Of a stretch of 64,000 bases of DNA, positions 57,646-64,000 are shown piece by piece (position 1 is the first letter of the stretch; each line of letters opens with the position of its first letter). Origin of the DNA: Bryobacterales bacterium (GTDB lineage Bacteria > Acidobacteriota > Terriglobia > Bryobacterales > Bryobacteraceae); assembly GCA_016713735.1 (NCBI GenBank), contig JADJOP010000007.1, positions 1-64,000 on the forward strand, written 5' to 3'. Both the position numbers and the translations under genes were made by a program. The notes beneath the pieces were generated by a model. That model ran no database searches, had not been told where the DNA came from, and worked only from the letters and a program-made list of their open reading frames with translations.

Positions 57646-57962
57646 CACGGACACAATTTGTGCGGCTGGCTGGGATGGGATTGGGCGCTTGGACCGCGTG
57701 GGCCGCGGGCGAGAGGGAACGCTTCGTGCTCGAGGTGCGGCACCTGATTTGAGAGGAATGCCGCCACTCGGTCGAGGAGGCATTGCGGAAGGTGAAGGGT
57801 GTTGTGGACGTGTACGCCGATTTGCAGACAAGCGAGGTGGAGGTGATTGCGGAGAAGGGCGCGGTGACAGCGCGTGTGCTGGTGGAGACGGTGAACCGGA
57901 CAGAGGACAGTTCTCATAGCTTCCAGGCGAAGTTGAAGCTCGGTCCGGAGCCAGTGAAATGA
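57642..57962 (+). CDS. exported HMA-like protein with UGA at the first metal-binding Cys: predicted selenoprotein
   Basis: From ATG 57642 the frame runs 106 codons to TGA 57960, interrupted only by TGA at 57750-57752 (codon 37). The residues are a Tat- or Sec-like signal (MTRTQFVRLAGMGLGAW), then FVLEVRHLI-U-EECRHSVEEAL, RKVKGVVDVYADLQTSEVEV and VTARVLVETVNRT. The UGA falls exactly at the first Cys of the CxxC metal site of HMA domains, giving U-x-x-C. A hairpin with a GGUC loop follows. The ends overlap both neighbours by ATGA, as in intact operon genes. The next gene is of a type named for association with selenodomain proteins. Ordinary gene finding would miss it. Confidence 0.85.
57757..57784 (+). 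promoter_or_regulatory. SECIS-like hairpin for UGA decoding
   Basis: AATGCC (57757-57762) pairs with GGCATT (57779-57784). An inner CTC/GAG stem (57767-57769 with 57774-57776) closes a GGTC apical loop at 57770-57773. The GGU occupies positions 21-23 counted from the U of UGA. In E. coli fdhF it occupies about 22-24, from memory. A small internal loop separates the stems, as in bacterial SECIS elements. Confidence 0.7.
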
Positions 57963-58702
57963 GAGACCGGGGCGGACGGCCGCTGGTAATTCTGTTTGCC
58001 AAGGCGCCGCTGGCGGGGCGGGTGAAGACGCGCCTGCTGCCCGTGCTGACGGCGCAACAAGCGGCGGATCTGCATGCGGCGCTGGTGGCGGACATGCTGC
58101 GGATGCTGGGGGCGTTGGCGTCGACGGTGGAGTTGGAACTGCACACGGATGTGGCGACGGCGGCATGGCCTGAGTTTGAAGGAACTAGGAGGCTGCAGGC
58201 GCCGGGAGGGCTGGGTGAGAAGCTGATGGCGGCGATGGAGGCGGGTTTGTCGCACGGGCATGAAACGGTGCTGGTGCTGGGGAGCGATTCGCCAGGGCTG
58301 CCGTGTTCGCATGTGGAGGAGTTGTTGCGCGGGGAGACCGACGTGAAGCTAGGGCCGGCGGAAGATGGCGGCTACTATGGCATTCAGGCGCGGCGAATGG
58401 CGGTGGGCATGTTGGATGGGGTGCGCTGGTCGACGGCGCTCACGATGGCCGACACGGTGGCGGCGGTGGAACGCAGGGGCCTGTCGGTGAGTTTGGGCAG
58501 CGGTTGGTTTGACGTCGATGAGCCGGGCGACCTGCGGAGAATGGGCGGCGTGGTCAAGCCTGGAAGCGCGGTGGCGCGGTGGCTGGAGGATGCCGATGTT
58601 CAGCTACGTTTGGCGCAGTGGATGGCGCGGGCGGCGGCGCAGGAAGAGCGCGGCGAGGGTCGAGAGGATTTTGGCTCCGGCGCGAATGCCGCCGAGAAGT
58701 GA
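57959..58702 (+). CDS. TIGR04282-type nucleotidyl/glycosyltransferase (rSAM/selenodomain-associated transferase 1, DUF2064)
   Basis: The 247-residue protein has the CofC/MobA-like fold signatures LVILFAKAPLAGRVKTRLLP, VLVLGSDSPGLP, KLGPAEDGGYYGIQ and WFDVDEPGDL. TIGR04282 proteins occur beside radical-SAM selenodomain (ArsS-type) proteins and are proposed in arsenosugar synthesis. It starts with ATGA overlap on the selenoprotein gene. The last 33 codons overlap the convergent GT2 gene; the natural end may be slightly earlier in type, but no other stop exists in frame. Confidence 0.88.
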   Translation: MRDRGGRPLVILFAKAPLAGRVKTRLLPVLTAQQAADLHAALVADMLRMLGALASTVELELHTDVATAAWPEFEGTRRLQAPGGLGEKLMAAMEAGLSHGHETVLVLGSDSPGLPCSHVEELLRGETDVKLGPAEDGGYYGIQARRMAVGMLDGVRWSTALTMADTVAAVERRGLSVSLGSGWFDVDEPGDLRRMGGVVKPGSAVARWLEDADVQLRLAQWMARAAAQEERGEGREDFGSGANAAEK

Positions 58703-59344
58703 ACCGCCGATTTTCGATTGGCCGCCTTGGCGCGGGAGCGAACGTACGGGGAGTTCGGTAATGCGGAGACCTTCCTCGATGGCGCGGACCTGCATTTCGA
58801 GCGTCCAGCCCCAGGTTCGATCGCGCATGTGAATGCGTTCGAGCGCGTCGCGACGGATGAGTCGGAAAGGCCCCATGTCGCGGTAGCGATGGCCCCAACC
58901 GAGGGCCATGCCGGTGGTGGCGATGGCGTTGCCGATGCGCTGCGCCCAACTCACGCCGGAGGCCTCGGCGGGGGAGGACTGGCGCGCGCCGAGGATGAAG
59001 TCGAACTCGCGGGTGAGGTGTAGGAATTCGGGCAGGCGGGCGAGATCGTCGCTGCCGTCGGCGTCGCAGAAGAGTATCCAGTCGATGGCCGCTGGCAGAT
59101 CCTGCAAGCCTCGCCAGCAGGCGGCGCCGTAGCCTCGGGCGGGTTCGGTAAGCACTTCGGCGCCGCTTTGGCGTGCGATGGCGGCGGTTGCGTCGGTGCT
59201 GCCGTTGTCGACGACGCGCACATGGTGAATGCCGAGGCGCAGGAGCGCCTGCACCACGTGGGCGATGGACTCGGCCTCGTTGAGTGCGGGGATAATGGCG
59301 GCGACCACGGGTGGCCGCGGCGCTGTGGCTGCGGGATCACTCAT
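58604..59344 (-). CDS. family 2 glycosyltransferase (dolichyl-phosphate-mannose-synthase-like)
   Basis: The 246-residue GT-A enzyme has AAIIPALNEAESIAHVVQAL, VVDNGSTDATAAIA, the DxD-type ILFCDADGSDD, and the acceptor-side MGPFRLIRRDALE and WGWTLEMQVRAIEEG. It lacks a clear C-terminal membrane domain. Its ATG overlaps the stop of the zinc-finger gene upstream, so it belongs to the sigma/zinc-finger operon. It may supply activated sugar for the GT87-like protein encoded nearby. Confidence 0.87.
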   Translation of the reverse strand: MSDPAATAPRPPVVAAIIPALNEAESIAHVVQALLRLGIHHVRVVDNGSTDATAAIARQSGAEVLTEPARGYGAACWRGLQDLPAAIDWILFCDADGSDDLARLPEFLHLTREFDFILGARQSSPAEASGVSWAQRIGNAIATTGMALGWGHRYRDMGPFRLIRRDALERIHMRDRTWGWTLEMQVRAIEEGLRITELPVRSLPRQGGQSKIGGSLLGGIRAGAKILSTLAALFLRRRPRHPLRQT

Positions 59345-59610
59345 GGCGTGGACTCACCGTTGGGCGGCGTGTTTCGCAGCTTGTCGAGAATCCGGGTTGC
59401 CAAAGCCGTTCCGTGGCCGTGCGATGATTCCTCAACGAAGGTGGCGCGGAGCCGCGATGCCGCCTGGCGCATCTGTTCGAGTTGCCGGCGGAGCCGGGCA
59501 CACGGGCCACACATGGAGAGGTGGAGGCCGAGGTGGATTCGCCGCCAGAGGCCGAGGGTCTGCGCCTCGCCGGAATGGAGGAGCGTGGCGGCTTGTTTGC
59601 AGGTCATCAT
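59341..59610 (-). CDS. small zinc-finger (zf-HC2-like) anti-sigma protein
   Basis: This 89-residue protein begins MMTCKQAATLLHSGEA and has HLGLHLSMCGPCARLRRQLE, the H-x3-C-x2-C Zn motif of anti-sigma domains. There is no membrane helix. The ATG overlaps the stop of the sigma gene, and its own stop overlaps the GT2 start. It is likely the cytoplasmic inhibitor of the adjacent sigma factor. Confidence 0.82.
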   Translation of the reverse strand: MMTCKQAATLLHSGEAQTLGLWRRIHLGLHLSMCGPCARLRRQLEQMRQAASRLRATFVEESSHGHGTALATRILDKLRNTPPNGESTP

Positions 59611-60200
59611 TCGGCGTTCCCCCATCCTTTCCCTTCCAGGCATTCGCGCAGGCGGTTGCGGGCTCGAAACATGGTCACCCCTAAGTTGGTGACGGTGAGG
59701 CCGATGATGTTACAGACCTCGGCGCTGGAGAGTTCCTCCATTTCCCGCAGGACAAAGACGGAGCGCTGAAGCGGAGAGAGGCCATCGAGGCAGTGGGCGA
59801 TGGCCTCGCCGATCTGCCGGGCTTGCTGGAGGCGGAGGAGGTCGGCGGGAGGGGCGCTCCACGAACCGGCCGAGTCGAAGCGGGACTCGAAGACATCGTC
59901 TATGGGATCGTGCTGATCGTCGCGGACGCGTTTCCGGCGGCGTTCCATGCTTTTGTGGTGGAGGATGCCGAAGAGCCAGGTGCTGGGTTGGGAGCGGCCT
60001 TCGAAACGGTCGAGGGTGGACAGGAAGGTGAGGAAAACCTCCTGGAGGAGATCTTCGGCCTCGTCTTCGGTGAACCCCATGCCGCGGGCGGCGCGGTAGA
60101 GCGGGCGGCTATGCTCGTTCACCAGCGCGGCGAGGGCTTCCGGGTCGCGGCGTTTGAGCCGGACGAGATCGCCGGCGAGAGGCGTTTCCGAAGGAGGCAT
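59607..60200 (-). CDS. ECF sigma factor
   Basis: The 197-residue sigma factor has region 2 (EDEAEDLLQEVFLTFLSTLD, STWLFGILHHKSMERRRKR) and region 4 (LSPLQRSVFVLREMEELSSA, LTVTNLGVTMFRARNRLREC). MPPSETPLAG at 60200 is chosen as start; in-frame upstream sequence is not sigma-like. It heads the minus-strand operon with the zinc-finger protein and GT2, divergent from the TIGR04283-like gene, and may control both sides. Confidence 0.9.
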   Translation of the reverse strand: MPPSETPLAGDLVRLKRRDPEALAALVNEHSRPLYRAARGMGFTEDEAEDLLQEVFLTFLSTLDRFEGRSQPSTWLFGILHHKSMERRRKRVRDDQHDPIDDVFESRFDSAGSWSAPPADLLRLQQARQIGEAIAHCLDGLSPLQRSVFVLREMEELSSAEVCNIIGLTVTNLGVTMFRARNRLRECLEGKGWGNAE

Positions 60201-60338
60201 GGGAGCTGGAACAGTCCTATTCTGGCAAGAGTGGGCCGGTGACGGTGGTGGAAAGCTGTGGGACGTGGCGGTGGGTGTAAGAAAGAAGAGCGCCGGGTCA
60301 CTCACTTCTCCTGGGCCGCGGGTGCGGGCGCGGCGGGC

Positions 60339-61031
60339 ATGAACATGATCACGGTCATCATTCCGGCGTTGAACGAGGAGCGGGAAATCGCGGGGACGAT
60401 TGCGTGCGTGCGGGACATGGAGGGGGTGAGTGAGGTGATCGTGGTGGATGGGGGCAGCCGGGATGGCACGGTAGGCATTGCGCAGACGATGGGCGCGGTG
60501 GTGGTGGAGTGTGAACGGGGCAGAGGCCGGCAAATGCACGCCGGAGCGCTGGCGGCGAGTGGTGAGGTGTTGTGGTTTGTCCATGCCGATACGCGCCCCG
60601 AGCGCAATGCGACGCGGCAGATGGTGGCGGCGCTTGGAGATGCTTCGGCTGCGGGAGGGAATTGCACGTTGGCCTTTGATGGTGAGACGTGGGGCGCGCG
60701 GCTGTTGAACGCGGTGCAGCCGCTCATGAAGCTGCTTGGTGTCTACTATGGCGATTCGACGATTTTCGTACTGCGCTCGGTGTATTGCGCGGCGGGTGGG
60801 TGCAGGCCATATCCTCTGTTTGAGGATTCCGACCTGATTCAACGCATCCGCAGACTAGGGAGGTTCGTTTCGTTGGAGGCGAGGGTGGTCACCTCGTCGC
60901 GGCGGTTTGAACAGAGGGGCTTTCTGCGGACCTGCTTCCTGTGGACGAGCCTGCAAATGCTGTTCTGGTGCGGTGTGCCGGCCGAGCGGCTGGGCAGATG
61001 GTATGCGCCGGTTCGACGGCACACTGTGTAA
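60339..61031 (+). CDS. TIGR04283-type glycosyltransferase (rSAM/selenodomain-associated transferase 2)
   Basis: The 230-residue GT2-type enzyme has MITVIIPALNEEREIAGTI, VVDGGSRDGTVGIAQ, CERGRGRQMHAGALAA, VLWFVHADTRP and YGDSTIFVLRSVY. A near-C-terminal RTCFLWTSLQMLFWCGVP stretch is typical of TIGR04283. Such proteins accompany TIGR04282 transferases and ArsS-type radical SAM selenodomain proteins. It is 34 bases upstream of the DUF547 gene in the same operon. Confidence 0.88.
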   Translation: MNMITVIIPALNEEREIAGTIACVRDMEGVSEVIVVDGGSRDGTVGIAQTMGAVVVECERGRGRQMHAGALAASGEVLWFVHADTRPERNATRQMVAALGDASAAGGNCTLAFDGETWGARLLNAVQPLMKLLGVYYGDSTIFVLRSVYCAAGGCRPYPLFEDSDLIQRIRRLGRFVSLEARVVTSSRRFEQRGFLRTCFLWTSLQMLFWCGVPAERLGRWYAPVRRHTV

Positions 61032-61064
61032 GATTTGGCGGCTGGCGGACACTCACGGTTGACG

Positions 61065-61940
61065 ATGAAACTCCTTCGGATAGTGACGTTGTGGATGATG
61101 AGCGTGCCGCTGCTGGCGCAGCCGGGCGGGCCGGATGCGGCGCTGTGGGACTCGCTCGTGAAGCGGCATGTGAACGAGGAGGCGCGGGTAGACTATGGCC
61201 GCTGGAAGCGGGAGGGGCTGGCCGAGTTGGACGCGTTTCTGGCGCAGGTAGCCGAGCCCTGGCCAGCGGGCATGGAGGCGAGTGCGCGCAAGGCGGCGTT
61301 GATCAACGCGTACAACGCGCTCACGGTGCGTTGGGTGCTGACGCACTATCCCGTGCAGAGCATCATGAAGACGCCCAACCCGTTTCGCGCGGCGCGCCAC
61401 ACGGTGGACGGGCGGAAGCTGTCGCTCGACGCAGTGGAGTCGCAACTGCGCAAGATGGGTGATCCGCGTGTGCATTCGGTGCTGGTGTGCGCGGCGCGAA
61501 GTTGTCCGCCGCTGCGGCGCGAAGCCTACACGGCGGAGCGGTTGGAGACGCAATTGGACGACAACACGCGCGTATGGCTGGCGAACGCGAAGCTGAACGA
61601 GTTCGCTCCCGAACGGAATGCGGCGGCGGTGAGTTCGATCTTCAAGTGGTACAAGGGCGACTTTGGCACTGAGCAACAGTTGCGGGCGTTTCTGGCGCGC
61701 TACTCGCCGGAGGGCCGGGGCGAGTTTCTCCTGCAGCCCAAGGCCAAGCTGGCGTTCAATGACTATGACTGGGGCCTCAACGATGCGTCGATCGTCGGCA
61801 AGGGCTATACGCAGTGGAGGTTGTACTGGGATGTGGCGACGCACTACCCGCCGGTGGGATTGGGCGCGCTGGCGTTGCTCGGGGCGGCTCTCGGCGGAGT
61901 GTGGTGGGTGTGGGCCGTGAGAAGAACGCGCGCCGCATGA
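61065..61940 (+). CDS. DUF547 exported protein with C-terminal membrane helix
   Basis: The 291-residue protein has a signal peptide (RIVTLWMMSVPLLAQ), the DUF547 core (LINAYNALTVRWVLTHYPV, HSVLVCAARSCPPLRREAY, FKWYKGDFG) and a C-terminal helix (LGALALLGAALGGVWWVWAV). DUF547 genes are frequent in arsenosugar/selenodomain clusters. The conserved SCPP Cys may be functional. Its stop overlaps the next ATG (ATGA). Confidence 0.87.
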   Translation: MKLLRIVTLWMMSVPLLAQPGGPDAALWDSLVKRHVNEEARVDYGRWKREGLAELDAFLAQVAEPWPAGMEASARKAALINAYNALTVRWVLTHYPVQSIMKTPNPFRAARHTVDGRKLSLDAVESQLRKMGDPRVHSVLVCAARSCPPLRREAYTAERLETQLDDNTRVWLANAKLNEFAPERNAAAVSSIFKWYKGDFGTEQQLRAFLARYSPEGRGEFLLQPKAKLAFNDYDWGLNDASIVGKGYTQWRLYWDVATHYPPVGLGALALLGAALGGVWWVWAVRRTRAA

Positions 61941-63373
61941 GGCACGAATACGATCTGCTGGTGATTGGCGGCGGTGCGGCGGGTTTGACGGCGGCGGGAA
62001 TGGCAGCCAGCCTGGGCGCGAAGACGGCGCTGGTGGAGGCGGGTAAGCTGGGCGGAGACTGCACGTGGCATGGCTGCGTGCCGAGCAAGAGTCTGCTGAA
62101 GGCCGCGCACGTGGCGCAGGCGATGCGTGATGCGGAGCGCTTCGGGCTGACCGCGGTTACGGTGGAGCACGATTTCCGGCGGGTGATGGAGCGTGTTCGT
62201 GCGATCCGGCAGCAGGTGTATGAGGACGCCGATTCACCGCCGAACCTGGAAAAAGTGGGCGTGGAGGTGATTGCGGGGTGGGCGCGGCTCGTTTCGTCCC
62301 ATGTGGTGGCGGTGAGCGGCGCGGGCGGCGAGCGTGAACTGAGCGCATCGCGCATTGTGATTGCCACCGGCACTTCGCCACGCCGCATCGAGATTCCGGG
62401 GATGGACTCGGTGCGCATGTTGACCAATGAGACGTTGTTTGAGCTGGATGAACTGCCTCGGCGATTGTTGGTGATCGGTGGGGGACCGATTGGTGTGGAG
62501 ATGGCGCAGGCGTTCTCGCGGTTGGGTTCACGGGTGACCGTGGTGAGCGCGTCCGCACAGATATTGCCCAAGGATGATGCGGAACTGAGCCAGATGCTGC
62601 TGGAACGGTTGCGCGCGGAGGGAGTCCGCGTGCTCCTGAACACGGAGGTGCTCGAGTTCGCGGGGGGCGTGGCGGTGACATCCACGGGCGAGCGAATCGA
62701 AGCCGGCATGGTTCTGGTGGCGGTTGGGCGAACGCCAAACCTGACTGGACTGAATCTGGAGGCCGCGGGGGTTCGATACGGTGATCGAGGCATTGAGGTG
62801 GACCAGCGCTGCCGCACCTCGGCGCGGCATATCTATGCCGCCGGCGATGTGGCCGGGCGTCAGATGTTCACGCACATGGCCGAGCAGATGGCGCGCGTGG
62901 CCGTCACCAACGCCGTGCTGCGGATGCCGTCGCGGATCGAAGAGGCGGTGGTTCCGTGGACGACCTTCACCGACCCTGAACTGGCCCACGTGGGACGCAC
63001 GGAGGAGCAGTTGCGCCGCGAGGGTGTTCGCTACAAGGTCTTCCGTTTTCCCTATTCGCAGTTGGACCGTGCGATCACGGATTCAGAAGAGACGGGGATG
63101 GTGAAGGTCATCGCCAGTAGCTGGGGGCGGATACTAGGCGTGAGCATACTCGGCGCTCATGCGGGGGAGCTGATCGCCGAGTATGCGCTGGCGATGAAGA
63201 GCGGGATCAGGCTGGACCAGGTGTCAGCGACGATTCATGCTTACCCGACGTACAGCCTCGCCAACCGCCGCGCCGCCGATCTTTTCGTGATGTCGAAGTT
63301 CACCCCGGCGCTGGCAAAGTGGATGCGGTGGGCGTTGCGGTTGCGAGGGCGGGGCGGGGTGAGAGAGGCGTAA
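61937..63373 (+). CDS. mercuric-reductase-like FAD/NAD(P)-disulfide oxidoreductase
   Basis: The 478-residue flavoprotein has LLVIGGGAAGLTAAGMAA, the redox-active disulfide GGDCTWHGCVPSKSLL (C-x4-C), the NAD(P)H motif LLVIGGGPIGVEMAQ, YAAGDVAGRQMFTH and the dimerisation domain with TIHAYPTYSLANRRAADLF. It lacks the N-terminal HMA domain and the C-terminal CC pair of true MerA. Relatives in TIGR04282/04283 clusters share this form. The electron acceptor is unknown; an organic selenide, arsenical or low-molecular-weight disulfide is possible. Confidence 0.88.
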   Translation: MRHEYDLLVIGGGAAGLTAAGMAASLGAKTALVEAGKLGGDCTWHGCVPSKSLLKAAHVAQAMRDAERFGLTAVTVEHDFRRVMERVRAIRQQVYEDADSPPNLEKVGVEVIAGWARLVSSHVVAVSGAGGERELSASRIVIATGTSPRRIEIPGMDSVRMLTNETLFELDELPRRLLVIGGGPIGVEMAQAFSRLGSRVTVVSASAQILPKDDAELSQMLLERLRAEGVRVLLNTEVLEFAGGVAVTSTGERIEAGMVLVAVGRTPNLTGLNLEAAGVRYGDRGIEVDQRCRTSARHIYAAGDVAGRQMFTHMAEQMARVAVTNAVLRMPSRIEEAVVPWTTFTDPELAHVGRTEEQLRREGVRYKVFRFPYSQLDRAITDSEETGMVKVIASSWGRILGVSILGAHAGELIAEYALAMKSGIRLDQVSATIHAYPTYSLANRRAADLFVMSKFTPALAKWMRWALRLRGRGGVREA

Positions 63374-63380
63374 CGCCACC

Positions 63381-64000
63381 TCAGGTGCGTCCTGCCGTGA
63401 CACCGCCGTCGACGGGAAGCACGGCGCCGGTAATCCAGGAGGCCTCATCGGAAGCGAGGAAGAGGATGGCCTGTGCGACATCGATTGCCTGGCCGTTGCG
63501 ACCGATGGGATGAAAGGAGTGGAAGGTGGGCAGCACCTTGGCCACCTCTTCGGGGTTGAGAAAAGTGTTGTAGACGGGAGTCTCGACCACGGCGGGGGCG
63601 ACGGCGTTGATGCGGATGTGGAAGGGCGCCAGTTCCAGAGCGAGATTCCGGACCAGCGCATGCACACCGGCGTTGGCCGCCGAGTAGGCGCTGGAGGGGG
63701 TGGCTCCGACCGCCATCAATCCCCACATGGATCCGGTGTGGACAATGGCTCCGCCGCCGCGCTTGCGCATGGCATTCGCCGCCGCCTGAGCCATGAAGAA
63801 CTTGCCCTTGAGGATGATGTCGAGGAAACGGTCGTACTCCTGTTCGGTGATCTCGAGGAACGGCTTGGGCTGGAAGATGCCGGCGTTGTTGATCAGGATG
63901 TCGACGCCGCCGAAGCGACTCTCGGCCTCCTCCACCAGCCGGAGGGAAACCTCCGGCTGGCTGATGTCGCCCGCGACCACGGCCGCGTTGTGGGTTCCGA
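63381..64000 (-). CDS. short-chain dehydrogenase/reductase, N-terminus outside the window
   Basis: The frame is open to the window edge, so the N-terminal TGxxxGxG motif is not seen. Visible are DILINNAGIFQPKPFLEITE, AIVHTGSMWGL, the catalytic SAYSAANAG (Tyr in Y-x3-N where Lys is usual) with INAVAPAVVETPVY, and FLASDEASWITGAVLPVDGG. The YSAAN form replaces the canonical YxxxK Lys with Asn, so activity is uncertain. It is convergent with the flavoprotein gene. Confidence 0.85.
   Translation of the reverse strand, partial: GTHNAAVVAGDISQPEVSLRLVEEAESRFGGVDILINNAGIFQPKPFLEITEQEYDRFLDIILKGKFFMAQAAANAMRKRGGGAIVHTGSMWGLMAVGATPSSAYSAANAGVHALVRNLALELAPFHIRINAVAPAVVETPVYNTFLNPEEVAKVLPTFHSFHPIGRNGQAIDVAQAILFLASDEASWITGAVLPVDGGVTAGRT

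Overview
The window looks like chromosomal DNA of an Acidobacteriota bacterium, probably near Bryobacterales/Solibacter. This is an inference from family content: an acidobacterial VWFA-type protein, an Oar-like TonB receptor with a carboxypeptidase-regulatory domain, TPR-CHAT and GHL6-type proteins, and many ECF sigma/zinc-finger pairs. No rRNA or intact tRNA was found.

Region 1 (1-28829) looks like an accessory metal-resistance island. It opens with an IS21-family element (istA-istB) whose right end cuts a VWFA gene. A minus-strand block follows: lytic transglycosylase, membrane histidine kinase (with an in-frame TAA), NtrC-type sigma-54 activator and a HAMP membrane protein. Divergent from it is a CusCBA-type Cu/Ag efflux operon, continued by small secreted Cys/His proteins and a Cu-type P-ATPase with three frameshifts. 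A NosL-like protein and a small periplasmic protein behind a good sigma-54 promoter come next. On the minus strand follows a heavily damaged czcC-czcB-czcA-zntA operon. The island ends at a 45-base 3' fragment of tRNA-Thr(CGU) plus its terminator, which I read as an integrase attachment scar.

Region 2 (29300-50736) looks like host backbone and is visibly more GC-rich. It holds a Tat-exported GHL6-like protein, two paralogues of an unrecognised beta-rich repeat domain (one with a Ser/Gly/Asn tail), several ECF sigma/anti-sigma pairs, a TPR-CHAT protein, a methylthioribose-kinase-like gene overlapping a nucleoside hydrolase/membrane/GH113 fusion, a complete IS4-like element, an ECF-NrsF-like pair, and a lipoprotein/FAD-oxidoreductase/polyferredoxin operon.

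Region 3 (50929-64000) is the most interesting. A bufferin-type RiPP locus (Tat-exported Cys-rich precursor, DUF692 MNIO enzyme, DUF2063 partner) overlaps a TonB-dependent receptor. It is followed by a cluster of 'rSAM/selenodomain-associated' genes. Between the GT87-like protein and the TIGR04282-like transferase, coupled by ATGA overlaps on both sides, lies a 106-codon exported HMA-like protein whose first metal-binding Cys codon is UGA. A hairpin with a GGUC apical loop follows at the position expected of a bacterial SECIS. I read it as a selenoprotein that ordinary gene calling would miss. The window ends in a TIGR04283-like transferase, a DUF547 protein, a mercuric-reductase-like flavoprotein and a partial SDR.

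Many otherwise well-conserved genes carry one-base indels in homopolymer runs. Uncorrected sequencing error therefore competes with real decay as an explanation, above all outside 19.4-27.3 kb.
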